Assembly: GCF_024347095.1 (NCBI RefSeq)
Contig: NZ_AP024903.1
Location: forward strand, 310,001-374,000
Length of the DNA: 64,000 nt
Source: Vibrio rhizosphaerae
Lineage (GTDB): Bacteria; Pseudomonadota; Gammaproteobacteria; Enterobacterales; Vibrionaceae
Direction: 5' to 3'
Shown: in pieces, positions 19,426-29,053 of the stretch
Numbering within the stretch: the first letter of the stretch is position 1
How the letters are laid out: the number at the start of each line of letters is the position of its first letter
Position numbers and translations under genes: made by a program
The notes under the pieces: generated by a model
Seen by the model: only the letters and a program-made list of their open reading frames with translations
Told to the model about the DNA's origin: nothing
Databases searched by the model: none

Positions 19426-22020
19426 TTAAAACAGTTCTTCACCGCCATTGGGTGAGGTGTACAGACTGTTCGTCACGGCATCTTGCACATATTCTTTCGG
19501 TTCGGTGCCCTGAATAAAATACTCGAACATTGCACTGCCATCTGTTTTCGTGGTTAACAGCCCGGTTTCCCGATCGATTCTGACCTGAACAATATGTTTC
19601 GGGATGACTTTCTCGTGTGGCGGGACATCATTCAATGCATGCGCCATGAAATCGATCCAGGCCGGTTCTGCGGTTTTGGCTCCGGATTCGCCACCGCTAA
19701 TCGGTACGTCGTCGAGATTCGGGTTTTTGGTGGTTCGGCCCAGATCCCGGTTGTGGCTGTCAAAGCCGACCCAGGCACTGGCAACGATACCCGGTGCGAA
19801 GCCGTTATACCAGGCATCTTTCGAATCGTTGGTTGTTCCGGTTTTACCACCAATATCCCGGCGTTTGAGTTTTTGGGCACGCCATCCGGTACCGTTCCAG
19901 CCGGTTCCTTCCTGCCAGTTTCCGCCGCCCCAAATATTGCTATACATCATTTCCCGGACCAAAAATGCATTCTGTTCCGAGATGACGCGTGGTGCATATT
20001 GAACGTCCGCGGAATGTTCATTAAAGCGAGGTGAACGATGTTCATCACCGACTGGATTCTGATGAATATCGGCAGCACCGATACCTTGCTCATTCTCTCC
20101 CGATGGGGTGACACCGGACTGATCCTGTGATTCGTCAATGTCCTGATCAGGGCATTGATCATGACAGACGATTTTTGGTGTTGAGCGATAGACCAGTGTT
20201 CCGAACGGATCTTCGACATGATCAATGTAGTAGGCATCAACACTATAACCACCGTTGGCAAAGACAGAATATCCCTGAACCAGTTTCATCGGGCTCAGGC
20301 TACCGGCCCCCAGCGCAATGGTTTCTGAATGTGGCAGGTTGTCCAGATCGAAACCAAAACGGGTCAGATAGTGTCGAACACGTTCCAGTCCAACCGCTCT
20401 GAGTACGCGGATTGCCATGACGTTTTTCGACTGTGCTAAGCCAATCCGTAACCGGGTTGGTCCCCGGTAAGTCGGAGGCGAATTTTTAGGACGCCATGCT
20501 GTCCCCTGACTCTGATCCCATTTATTGATTGGTGCATCATTGACCAGCGTTGCCAGCGTCAAACCATCATCAATGGCTGAGGAATAGATGAAAGGTTTAA
20601 TGCCCGACCCCACCTGACGGATCGATTGTGTCACGCGGTTAAATTTACTGTGGATGAAATTAAAACCACCGACCAGCGCAAGCACGGCACCATCTTCAGG
20701 ATTCATGGCAACAAAAGCCGTGTTGGCATTGGGCACCTGACTGAGGTGCCAGATCGGTTGGTTTTCAGCCTGAGTCTCATCACGTTGTCGCACCCAGATT
20801 TGTTCACCGGCTGTCATGATTTCGTGGGCGTTTGTTGGCGCGTCTCCTTGCCGGTCATCCGTAATAAAGCGTCGGGCCCATTTCATCCCATCCCAGGGAA
20901 TAGTTTGTGTGCCATGATTTTTGACCCAAACCGTCGCCGATTGTTGGGCAACATCGGTCACAATGGCAGGATACATATCATCATAGATCGGTTGTTCGGT
21001 GAGATACTCTTCCATCTGTTCTTGGGTAAACGCCGGTTGACCGGTTTTCCATAACACTTTTTCTGCACCGCGATAACCATGACGTTGATCGTAGGCAATC
21101 AAGTTATTAATGGCTGATCTGTGGGCGGCATTTTGCAGATCAGACTGGATGGTGGTGGTCACTCTCATGCCTGACGTATAGGCGTCTTCACCATAATGTT
21201 CTACCATCCAGGCGCGTGCAAGTTCAGCCACATAAGGCGCATTGACTTCAATTTCAGCCACGTGATATCGCGCGACTAATGGCTCCGCTTTGGCTGATTC
21301 ATATTGCGCTTGCGTAATATAGTGCTCGTCCAGCATCCGCATCAGAACGACATTACGGCGGTGGGTTGCCCGGGACAGTGAGTAGATTGGATTCATGGTC
21401 GAGGGAGCTTTCGGCAACCCGGCAATCATGGCCATTTCACCAAGCGTGAGGTCTTTGACATTTTTGCCGAAATAGACTTGTGCTGCCGCTCCAACCCCGT
21501 AAGAACGATAGCCCAGATAGATTTTGTTCAGATACAGTTCGAGGATTTCGTCTTTTGTCAGCAACTGTTCAATATGCACGGCGATAAAAATTTCTTTTAT
21601 CTTGCGCATGATTTTCTTCTCATTGCTCAGGAAGAAATTACGGGCGAGCTGCTGAGTAATGGTACTCGCACCTTGAGATGCGCTACCGGATGATATGACG
21701 GCAAATGCTGCGCGGGTAATCCCGATGGGGTCAAATCCATAATGCTCATAAAAACGATTATCTTCCGTGGCCAGAAATGCGTGGATCAAATCCGGTGGAA
21801 TGTCACTCAGTTTAAGTGGGATTCGGCGCTTTTCTCCAAACTGGGCAATCAGTTTCCCATCTTTACTGAAAACCTGCATCGGCGTTTGAAGCTGAACATC
21901 TTTTAAGGTGGCGACGTCAGGTAATTCCGGTTTTACATAGTAGTAAAACCCAAAAATTGTACTCACCCCTAAAACCATGCAAATCAATGAAAATAAAAAT
22001 AATCGCTTTATGAACTTCAC
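19426..22020 (-). CDS. mrcA: Penicillin-binding protein 1A
   Basis: PBP1A is a bifunctional class A enzyme that polymerises and cross-links peptidoglycan. A GTG start gives 864 residues, beginning VKFIKRLFLFSLICMVLG, the N-terminal membrane anchor. The glycosyltransferase domain shows ATEDNRFYEHYG, QGASTITQQLARN and YLNKIYLGYRSYGVGAAAQ. The transpeptidase domain shows the SGIK active serine motif, the SKN box (AQSKNVMA) and GGKTGTTND. The frame opens 11 codons upstream at 22053, but GTG at 22020 has AGGGA at proper spacing and aligns with E. coli. It is divergent from the pilMNO cluster. Confidence 0.95.
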   Translation of the reverse strand: MKFIKRLFLFSLICMVLGVSTIFGFYYYVKPELPDVATLKDVQLQTPMQVFSKDGKLIAQFGEKRRIPLKLSDIPPDLIHAFLATEDNRFYEHYGFDPIGITRAAFAVISSGSASQGASTITQQLARNFFLSNEKKIMRKIKEIFIAVHIEQLLTKDEILELYLNKIYLGYRSYGVGAAAQVYFGKNVKDLTLGEMAMIAGLPKAPSTMNPIYSLSRATHRRNVVLMRMLDEHYITQAQYESAKAEPLVARYHVAEIEVNAPYVAELARAWMVEHYGEDAYTSGMRVTTTIQSDLQNAAHRSAINNLIAYDQRHGYRGAEKVLWKTGQPAFTQEQMEEYLTEQPIYDDMYPAIVTDVAQQSATVWVKNHGTQTIPWDGMKWARRFITDDRQGDAPTNAHEIMTAGEQIWVRQRDETQAENQPIWHLSQVPNANTAFVAMNPEDGAVLALVGGFNFIHSKFNRVTQSIRQVGSGIKPFIYSSAIDDGLTLATLVNDAPINKWDQSQGTAWRPKNSPPTYRGPTRLRIGLAQSKNVMAIRVLRAVGLERVRHYLTRFGFDLDNLPHSETIALGAGSLSPMKLVQGYSVFANGGYSVDAYYIDHVEDPFGTLVYRSTPKIVCHDQCPDQDIDESQDQSGVTPSGENEQGIGAADIHQNPVGDEHRSPRFNEHSADVQYAPRVISEQNAFLVREMMYSNIWGGGNWQEGTGWNGTGWRAQKLKRRDIGGKTGTTNDSKDAWYNGFAPGIVASAWVGFDSHNRDLGRTTKNPNLDDVPISGGESGAKTAEPAWIDFMAHALNDVPPHEKVIPKHIVQVRIDRETGLLTTKTDGSAMFEYFIQGTEPKEYVQDAVTNSLYTSPNGGEELF

Positions 22021-22294
22021 CGGATAATCCCTGTTTGGTCGGATTGAACGCATGTCATCCGATCTAATTTTCGCTATTTTCTCTAAGAAACTGATCGCTT
22101 AACGTTTCATTTCAAGATAGACCTGTTGGAACGAGTCTACACGACTAAAAATATTGGTTGTTAAAAATATAATGCGGCGCCCGCCGTTTCATCTTTTTAT
22201 CATCCCGTTATTTTGGGGTTGGTGCTATCTCAGAATGAACGCTTATTGTACTACCAATCAGCGATTTGAACAGTGCTGAACGACTGGAGTCTGT

Positions 22295-23206
22295 ATGAGA
22301 AAACGTATCGTAACGGGAATTGATATCCGCCGTCATCGTATTACGACTGTTACTTTAAAGCGCCAACATAACATCGTGTCATTACTTGATTGTGAAACGT
22401 TGTCCGTTACCAAGGACATTCTCTCTGAGAATGAGGTCATTGATTATCAGAGTATTGTCAATAAACTTGCCAAAATAAGAAAGAGATTACCTTTTTGGCA
22501 ACATCGTGTTGCGATTGCGATGCCTGACTTGGCGGTGATGACCAGAACGCTGTCACTCCCGAACCGTGATTATGATAAAAGTCTCGAGCCGTGGTTCATC
22601 GCACAGGCCTTTGCTGAAAAAACCGGTCTCTCTCGTCAATCCGTCTATTTAGATTATGTTCCGCTTCAAACTGACTATCAGGTTTATGCCGCGAAAAAAG
22701 AGGTGGTAGAAAGCCGTCTGCAAGCGCTGTGTCTGGCGGGATTCAGACCGGTATTGATCGATACGGAGAAACAGGCTTTTCTGCAATTTTTGCTGCATTT
22801 GATGTGCTGTACCCAACGTCAGGGATGGCTCATGATTGATATCAGTGATGATACTGTCGCGCTGGGATTTATCACCGACGAACTGAGTTTCTATCGTCAG
22901 TTTCCTTTTTCCGCACAGGCGTTCGAGGCGGCGGTTCTTCTGGTTGTACAAGAGGTTCAGTTGTTTCGTTCATTACATCCTGCCGCACTCCTGAACGGGA
23001 TGTGGATCAATGGTTCCCCCGATATTTATCAGGCTCTGTCACCGGTGTTGCATGAGCAATTTCGTGGGCCGGTAGAACATCTGATGGTTGCCTCTGCTTT
23101 CGAAACATCAGCGCTTGTCCCTACCCATCTGTGGTCTTATCTTCCTTTGGCTGCCGGTAGCGCGTTACGCGGACTCATGGCGTTGGAGGCGGGCTATGCT
23201 GCATGA
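22295..23206 (+). CDS. pilM: Type IV pilus assembly protein PilM (HofM/ComA-like)
   Basis: PilM is an actin-like cytoplasmic protein that binds PilN and connects the pilus motor with the inner-membrane alignment complex. The 303-residue protein starts RIVTGIDIRRHRITTVTL (nucleotide-binding phosphate-1-like loop) and has a second acidic loop LMIDISDDTVALGF. It is shorter and more divergent than Pseudomonas PilM and closer in size to Enterobacterial HofM and Haemophilus ComA. It is divergent from mrcA and overlaps pilN by 11 bp. Confidence 0.85.
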   Translation: MRKRIVTGIDIRRHRITTVTLKRQHNIVSLLDCETLSVTKDILSENEVIDYQSIVNKLAKIRKRLPFWQHRVAIAMPDLAVMTRTLSLPNRDYDKSLEPWFIAQAFAEKTGLSRQSVYLDYVPLQTDYQVYAAKKEVVESRLQALCLAGFRPVLIDTEKQAFLQFLLHLMCCTQRQGWLMIDISDDTVALGFITDELSFYRQFPFSAQAFEAAVLLVVQEVQLFRSLHPAALLNGMWINGSPDIYQALSPVLHEQFRGPVEHLMVASAFETSALVPTHLWSYLPLAAGSALRGLMALEAGYAA

Positions 23207-23843
23207 ACTGAATTTAATGGATTGGCGGCAAAGCCAATTATACCGACGCCAACGATTTTTATATGGATTGTGGCTTTTTGGGGGTGGTCTGTGGCTGGCG
23301 ATGCAAAGTCTTATCTATTTTGAATGGCATCAGCAGCAAACACGCTGGCAACAATCAGAGCAGCAGGTCAATTCACAACTGAGCGAGCAGCAAAAGCGCC
23401 TGCGTGAGTGGGAAGTGCGGCGGCAACATGCGCAGCAGAATCAAAGTAAGCTGGCGCTCGCTGAACAGTGGATCGCACACAGTCAATTACCGCGGCGGCT
23501 TATGTCCTTATTCGTCTCGGTTATTCCCGATGGTATCTATCTGGAAGACATCCGTTTGACGGAACAACAGGTTGTTCTTCGAGGATTCAGTCGTCATCCG
23601 ACAGCGATGAATCGCTTGATTCATCAGCTGAGACAAGCCCCATTGATCCGACAGCTGGATATTCTGTCCATGACCGACGAAGCCCCGCAGTGGGGCAGCC
23701 AATTCAATACGTTCCAGCTGCGTTTATGGATGGTCGTAAACTCGGGGACCGATTCGACCTTAGCGATTGAGCCTGATGTGACACTGGAACCTGATGTCGT
23801 CATTGATGCGATGAGCAAACAGGAGCTCGCCAATGTTCACTGA
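23196..23843 (+). CDS. pilN: Type IV pilus assembly protein PilN
   Basis: PilN is a bitopic inner-membrane protein of the PilMNOP alignment complex. The 215-residue product starts MLHELNLMDWRQSQLYRRQR, the family N-terminal segment that binds PilM, followed by one membrane helix (about 24-42), a Gln-rich coiled coil (about 45-95) and a ferredoxin-like periplasmic domain. The frame is open further upstream, but this ATG overlaps the pilM stop and fits PilN N-termini. It overlaps pilO by 11 bp. Confidence 0.82.
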   Translation: MLHELNLMDWRQSQLYRRQRFLYGLWLFGGGLWLAMQSLIYFEWHQQQTRWQQSEQQVNSQLSEQQKRLREWEVRRQHAQQNQSKLALAEQWIAHSQLPRRLMSLFVSVIPDGIYLEDIRLTEQQVVLRGFSRHPTAMNRLIHQLRQAPLIRQLDILSMTDEAPQWGSQFNTFQLRLWMVVNSGTDSTLAIEPDVTLEPDVVIDAMSKQELANVH

Positions 23844-24450
23844 TTCTCTCCGGCGGTGGATGTTAAATACCTCGACACGGCAACAGGTAGGCGTGATAGC
23901 GGTGCTTTTTATAGTCCTCACGGGCGTCAGTTACCTGCTTTTCTGGCAAAGCCGGTATGAGACATTACTGCAATATCCAATTCAACTGAAAGCTCTGTCT
24001 CAGCAGCAGAAAGATAACCGCCGACAATTAGGTGACTTTCGTCGTCAGCAAGCAAGTTGGGAGGCAATTCAGCGCAAACTGGGTCAAACCTTAGCCCGGA
24101 TGACGAAAGTGCATGACGCTTCAGCATGGGTCAAACAGATCGAGCTGGCCGCCGCAGAACAGCATATCCGCATTCGACACATCGTATGGAAAAAACCGCA
24201 ACAACGCTATGGACATCATGCGGATGTCTTCGAGATCAGACTGAGTGGCCTGTTTCCGGATATCCTGAACTTCATGCAGGCAATCGAACACCAGTCTATT
24301 GGGGTTGTATTTCAACCGGTCCTCTGGAAGAGAGAGTCACCTCAGCAACGTCGTATTGAGGTTGTCGCAACTGGATATTTTTATCAACAGACAGCAGAAC
24401 AGAGTAAAGGCCATTATATAAAAGGACATGATCAACATGAGTCAAAATAA
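23833..24450 (+). CDS. pilO: Type IV pilus assembly protein PilO
   Basis: PilO is the partner of PilN in the periplasmic part of the inner-membrane complex. The 205-residue protein has a short cytoplasmic N-terminus, one membrane helix (about 19-38, VGVIAVLFIVLTGVSYLLFW), a Gln/Arg-rich coiled coil (about 50-90) and a C-terminal domain with a beta-rich end (RRIEVVATGYFY). Sequence conservation is low, as usual for PilO; position and architecture support the call. It overlaps the next gene by 23 bp, leaving no room for a separate pilP. Confidence 0.75.
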   Translation: MFTDSLRRWMLNTSTRQQVGVIAVLFIVLTGVSYLLFWQSRYETLLQYPIQLKALSQQQKDNRRQLGDFRRQQASWEAIQRKLGQTLARMTKVHDASAWVKQIELAAAEQHIRIRHIVWKKPQQRYGHHADVFEIRLSGLFPDILNFMQAIEHQSIGVVFQPVLWKRESPQQRRIEVVATGYFYQQTAEQSKGHYIKGHDQHESK

Positions 24451-25570
24451 CGATCGGAGGGTGTTATCTGACATCTGCCTGATAGGGAGTATTTTATGGG
24501 GGATGTGCACGCAAGTATTGGCTCAACCGACGATTGATCCGTTTGACGTACCGGCAATGGCCCAAACCGGTACAGCGTCCGGAGACAGATCGGATGCATC
24601 ACTACCGAGACTGGAAACCGTATTCATTCCCGTGCAATACGCGAAAACGGCAGACTTATTGTCCCTCATTGAAGGGGGAGAAAAAGCAGGACTGCTTTCT
24701 GAATCCGGACTGGTACGCGTTGATCCACGCACCAATTCACTGATTATTCGTGATACGCCACATCATTTGGCCGCGATCCGGCGCATGATTCAGGCGCTTG
24801 ATGTACCGGTCAAACAGGTCAGAATTGAAGCGAGGATTGTCATTGTTAGTGAAGGGGCGCTTGATGAGCTTGGTGTGCGCTGGGGTGTCGGATTGGAACA
24901 AGGACATTTTGCTGTTGGGAGTCATATTCAACAGCCTCATGTGGCAGGGGGGAGTACAAGCGACGCATCACAAGTCACCGATTTTATGAACATTAATTTA
25001 CCGAGTACATCCGGCAATGCTTCATCGATTGCTTTTCGATTAGCTAAGCTGGGATCCGGCACATTACTGGATTTGGAGTTATCGGCATTACAGACGGAGT
25101 CCCGTGCCGAAATTATTTCCAGCCCGAGTCTGTTAACCACAAATCATCAGTCAGCGTTTATTGAACAAGGCACCGAGATCCCATATCAGGAGTCGAGTTC
25201 CGATGATAAGACGACCATTGCCTTTAAAAAAGCAGTACTGAGTCTGGAAGTGACACCGAATATTACCCCGGATCATCATATGTTGTTGGATTTACGCGTG
25301 ACACAGGATCGTCCCGGAGAGGTGGTTAAGACGGGTTCCGGGGAAGCAGTTGCCATCACGACACAAAGAATTGGCACTCAAGTGTTCGTTAATGATGGTG
25401 AAACGGTTGTTCTTGGTGGGATTTATCAGAACACCCAAATGCACCGGGTTGATAAAGTACCGGTGTTAGGAGAGTTACCATGGCTAGGCAAACTATTCCG
25501 GCGTAATTATCAAAAGACGGATAAGAACGAGTTACTTATTTTTGTTACACCCAAGGTTGTGATTCAATAA
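24428..25570 (+). CDS. pilQ: Short PilQ/HofQ-like secretin, possibly a pilP-pilQ fusion
   Basis: This 380-residue protein carries a signal peptide (about residues 13-32), then TIDPFDVP, then a secretin NO-like domain (LETVFIPVQYAKTADLLSLI...VDPRTNSLIIRD) and a full secretin barrel (VEARIVIVSEGALDELGVRW-like start, EIISSPSLLTTN, FVNDGETVVLGGIY, VPVLGELPWLGKLFR, LLIFVTPKVV). Secretins form the outer-membrane channel for pili and DNA uptake. Compared with HofQ (412 residues) or Vibrio PilQ (about 570), the AMIN and short N-terminal (STN) domains are missing, and no pilP lies before it. The DPF-x-x-P motif after the signal is typical of mature PilP/ComD/HofP. A second ATG at 24437 is an alternative start. 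Confidence 0.85.
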   Translation: MINMSQNNDRRVLSDICLIGSILWGMCTQVLAQPTIDPFDVPAMAQTGTASGDRSDASLPRLETVFIPVQYAKTADLLSLIEGGEKAGLLSESGLVRVDPRTNSLIIRDTPHHLAAIRRMIQALDVPVKQVRIEARIVIVSEGALDELGVRWGVGLEQGHFAVGSHIQQPHVAGGSTSDASQVTDFMNINLPSTSGNASSIAFRLAKLGSGTLLDLELSALQTESRAEIISSPSLLTTNHQSAFIEQGTEIPYQESSSDDKTTIAFKKAVLSLEVTPNITPDHHMLLDLRVTQDRPGEVVKTGSGEAVAITTQRIGTQVFVNDGETVVLGGIYQNTQMHRVDKVPVLGELPWLGKLFRRNYQKTDKNELLIFVTPKVVIQ

Positions 25571-25757
25571 GTTAGTCCGCTTTTTGCTGTTCGTCTAAAA
25601 ATAAGGTTGCATTCGGGCACTCAGATCTAGATAATTTCGGGTCTTATCACGAAATGTCTGTGAGGAATTGGTGCCACGAAGCTGATTCATTCCTTGTTAT
25701 ACCTTGAATTCACTTGTGGCGATGTCATTGAATTAATGTTGTTAATTACTGCTAAAC

Positions 25758-26276
25758 ATGGCTGAAAAACGTAATATTATCCTTGTTGGCCCTATGGGGG
25801 CTGGCAAAAGTACTATTGGTAGATATCTGGCACAGCAACTTCATATGGAATTTGTCGATTCTGACTCCGTTATTGAAGAACGGACGGGGGCAGATATTGC
25901 TTGGGTATTTGATGTTGAAGGAGAGGATGGTTTCCGGAAACGTGAAGAAACTGTCATCCATGATCTAACAGAACAACAGGGTATTGTTCTGGCAACAGGC
26001 GGTGGGTCTGTTAAAAGCAAAGAAAATCGCAATCGTCTTTCTGCCCGGGGCGTTGTCGTTTATCTGGAAACGACAATTGAGAAACAGTTAGCTCGTACCA
26101 GTCGTGATAAAAAGCGTCCGCTTCTGCAAACGGAACAGCCACGCGAAGTTTTAGAAGCTTTGGCTGAGGAACGTAATCCGCTTTATGAAGAAATTGCGGA
26201 TATTACTGTGAAAACTGATGATCAAAGTGCAAAAGTGGTAGCCAATCAGATCGTAAAAATGTTAGAAGAACAATAG
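25758..26276 (+). CDS. aroK: Shikimate kinase I
   Basis: AroK phosphorylates shikimate at the 3-hydroxyl in the aromatic amino acid pathway. The 172-residue P-loop kinase has Walker [12 protein letters not shown], the shikimate-binding DSD ([12 protein letters not shown]), FRKREE, and the [11 protein letters not shown] loop, followed by the lid region RDKKRPLL. It matches E. coli AroK nearly end to end. It precedes aroB by 28 bp after re-starting aroB, so the two form an aroKB unit. Confidence 0.97.
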   Translation: MAEKRNIILVGPMGAGKSTIGRYLAQQLHMEFVDSDSVIEERTGADIAWVFDVEGEDGFRKREETVIHDLTEQQGIVLATGGGSVKSKENRNRLSARGVVVYLETTIEKQLARTSRDKKRPLLQTEQPREVLEALAEERNPLYEEIADITVKTDDQSAKVVANQIVKMLEEQ

Positions 26277-26304
26277 GTTTTTTTTATTTTTGCGGAGTGC
26301 AACC

Positions 26305-27393
26305 ATGGCGCAGATTACGGTCAGTCTAGGTGAGCGTAGTTACCCCATTTCAATCGGAGCCGGATTATTTCAAAATCCGGCGCTTCTTTCTTTTCTTTCT
26401 CCTCAGCAAAAAGTGGTTATCGTCAGCAACGTCACGGTTGCCCCACTTTATGCTGACAAAATCACACAGTTATTAAACGAGATTGGCTGTCAGACCTATC
26501 TGCTGACACTTCCCGATGGCGAGCAATATAAGACTCTGAATACGTTTGATACCGTCATGACGTTTTTGCTTGAACACAATCTCGGGCGAGATATTGTCAT
26601 TGTTGCGCTCGGTGGTGGAGTGATCGGTGATCTGGTTGGCTTTGCAGCGTCATGCTATCAACGTGGTGTGGATTTCATTCAAATCCCGACAACGCTATTG
26701 TCTCAGGTTGATTCTTCTGTCGGTGGTAAAACCGCGGTAAATCATCCGCTGGGCAAGAATATGATCGGCGCCTTTTACCAACCGCGTTCAGTGATTATCG
26801 ATACCGATTGCCTGTCAACGCTGCCCGAACGGGAATTTGCTGCCGGCATGGCAGAAGTGATCAAATACGGCATTATTTATGATGCTGAGTTTTTCGACTG
26901 GCTTGAAAATAATCTTGATGCGCTGTATGCGCTGGAGCAGTCAGCACTGAGTTACGCCATTGCCCGTTGTTGCGAAATTAAAGCTGAAGTTGTGGCGCAG
27001 GATGAAAAAGAGGCTGGCATTCGGGCATTGCTGAACTTAGGTCATACCTTTGGTCATGCCATAGAAGCACATTTGGGCTATGGACAATGGCTGCATGGTG
27101 AAGCGGTTTCATCCGGAACGGTGATGGCTGCCAAGACGGCACAATTACATGGCTTAATTTCTGAAGCGCAGTTCTCACGAATTGTTGCGCTCCTCAAGTC
27201 AGCGAAGCTGCCGGTTCACACGCCGGAAGGTATGTCTTTCTCTGATTTTATGACGCATATGATGCGGGATAAAAAGGTACTGGCCGGTACATTACGGCTT
27301 GTTCTCCCAACCGGAATCGGTACGGCAAAAGTGTTGAAGGATATTCCGGAATCAACCATTGAGCAGGCGATCGATTTCTGTCGTACAGTATAA
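26305..27393 (+). CDS. aroB: 3-dehydroquinate synthase
   Basis: AroB converts DAHP to 3-dehydroquinate with catalytic NAD+ and a divalent metal. The 362-residue protein shows [14 protein letters not shown] at the start, the NAD loop [16 protein letters not shown], the [20 protein letters not shown] block, and the metal ligands in MAEVIKYG and [13 protein letters not shown]. The frame opens at 26290, but ATG at 26305 has GCGGAG upstream and matches the family length. It is co-directional with aroK and damX. Confidence 0.97.
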   Translation: MAQITVSLGERSYPISIGAGLFQNPALLSFLSPQQKVVIVSNVTVAPLYADKITQLLNEIGCQTYLLTLPDGEQYKTLNTFDTVMTFLLEHNLGRDIVIVALGGGVIGDLVGFAASCYQRGVDFIQIPTTLLSQVDSSVGGKTAVNHPLGKNMIGAFYQPRSVIIDTDCLSTLPEREFAAGMAEVIKYGIIYDAEFFDWLENNLDALYALEQSALSYAIARCCEIKAEVVAQDEKEAGIRALLNLGHTFGHAIEAHLGYGQWLHGEAVSSGTVMAAKTAQLHGLISEAQFSRIVALLKSAKLPVHTPEGMSFSDFMTHMMRDKKVLAGTLRLVLPTGIGTAKVLKDIPESTIEQAIDFCRTV

Positions 27394-27428
27394 TTCAAGT
27401 CTTTCATGCTTCTGAGTAGGATGAGTTC

Positions 27429-28973
27429 ATGAGTGCAGCACACGGGCGAGTGTTGGAATTGCAGTCTCAGGTCGATTTGTTAGAGCGGCTGAGGTTGCTG
27501 ACACATTTCGGTTCAAATCTGGTGACGGTCTCCGGTGAACCCGGAGCCGGTAAAACTTGGCTCGCACAACGTTATCTGGAAGCGTGGGCGGAGGACAAAA
27601 ATCAGTCGCTCTTATTGTGTTATCCCAATCAGGATGATCGCCAGCATCGGATGACAATTCTGACGCAGATCGACTCTCACGCGCGGTTTAGTCCCGATGA
27701 CGCATTGGTCGATAATTTGGCGGCTGTATTTGATGATGAGCCCTGTAATATTGTTATCGTGGTCGATAATGCGCAGCGTCTGTCTGAGAATCTGATTTCG
27801 GAACTATGGATGCTTGTCCTTGAGGCTCAGGATAAGCCGCAATGGTCGATCAATGTCATCCTCTTTGCTCTGCCCCGGGTATTGGACCCTCTGATTACTC
27901 GAATTGGGTATGGTCAGGAACATAAACCGGTTGATCTGGAGATCGAGCGACTTTCTCAAGATGACGCTGATCGTCTTTTCGAATATCTGGTGGTCCGTTT
28001 TATCGACGATAAAATGGAGAAGCGGGTTCGCCATGCGTATAGTAAGGTGAATAAAACACCGGGTGATATCATAGCATTAGGAGAGAAGAAGATGGAAAAG
28101 CGGATTGTGATTCGCTCAATAGTCGGGTCTCCGGTTAAGATCGCGGCACTGATACTGTTACTCGCAGTGATCCTCGGTGGGGGATATTGGTGGATGTTAT
28201 CTGAAGAGCAGACGCCTGAGCGAGTGCTGGACGATATGGTTGCCAATGATACCGCGACGAAAGAACAGACCGTGATTCCTGCCTTAACCGGCAACCCTAA
28301 AGAGAATCAAACAGCGGATACATCCGCTTCGTCCGGAGAGGCGACGACCGAGCCGTTACCGAATGGTGTGAAGGACGATTCCAATGCGCTTCCTCCGGCG
28401 GTGACTTCTGATTCTGATCGGGTTGGTGAGGATGATCAGGGACAACGGGTTGTGATTTCTTCTGAAGTGGTTGATGCCTTGATGGATGGCAAAGCGGAAT
28501 CAGTCAATACCAAACAACTTGCGGATGTGGCGCGTCAGGTTGCGCCGACCCCGGATGACGATGTATCTGCTGCGACGACTGAACCTCAGCAAACAGCGTC
28601 GGCTGAGCAGAGCGCCTCATCTTCAACACCTGCTCAATCTAACACTAACCAATCTTTACCCGGTTACTCATTTTCTTATACCACGACTGAATTAAAGGCG
28701 ATGTCTGATCGCAGCTATACCTTGCAGCTTGCTGCATTCAATTCGCTCCGGGAAGTTGAAGATTTTATCCAACGTCATCGCTTACAGAATCAGGTTTATA
28801 TTTATCCGACCATCCGGGATCAGGTGAACTGGTATATTGTGACGTACCAAAACTACCCTACGATCCAGATGGCCCGGGATGCCGTAGCAACACTGCCACG
28901 TCCGATTCAGTCGCTGGGCCCTTGGGCAAAATCTCTCAGACAGGTACATCGAGAGATTGAACGGGTGAAATAG
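27429..28973 (+). CDS. damX: DamX: ATPase-like and SPOR-domain cell division protein
   Basis: DamX proteins localise to the division septum through a SPOR domain that binds denuded glycan strands. This 514-residue Vibrio form has an N-terminal AAA/ExeA-like nucleotide-binding domain with Walker A SGEPGAGKTW (35-44) and a Walker B-like IVIVVDNAQ (108-116), one membrane helix (about 237-256), a long Ser/Thr/Pro/Ala-rich low-complexity linker (about 260-430) and the C-terminal SPOR domain (about 433-512). The E. coli protein (428 residues) has no Walker A in its N-terminal part, so the ATPase module is a feature of the Vibrio-type protein. Confidence 0.93.
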   Translation: MSAAHGRVLELQSQVDLLERLRLLTHFGSNLVTVSGEPGAGKTWLAQRYLEAWAEDKNQSLLLCYPNQDDRQHRMTILTQIDSHARFSPDDALVDNLAAVFDDEPCNIVIVVDNAQRLSENLISELWMLVLEAQDKPQWSINVILFALPRVLDPLITRIGYGQEHKPVDLEIERLSQDDADRLFEYLVVRFIDDKMEKRVRHAYSKVNKTPGDIIALGEKKMEKRIVIRSIVGSPVKIAALILLLAVILGGGYWWMLSEEQTPERVLDDMVANDTATKEQTVIPALTGNPKENQTADTSASSGEATTEPLPNGVKDDSNALPPAVTSDSDRVGEDDQGQRVVISSEVVDALMDGKAESVNTKQLADVARQVAPTPDDDVSAATTEPQQTASAEQSASSSTPAQSNTNQSLPGYSFSYTTTELKAMSDRSYTLQLAAFNSLREVEDFIQRHRLQNQVYIYPTIRDQVNWYIVTYQNYPTIQMARDAVATLPRPIQSLGPWAKSLRQVHREIERVK

Positions 28974-29053
28974 TACGGGTTCACTTGGGGATAAAGTGAA
29001 AATATGTTAGATTTCGCAGCCTTGTTGATTGTGGTGGATAGATAGAGCAGTAG

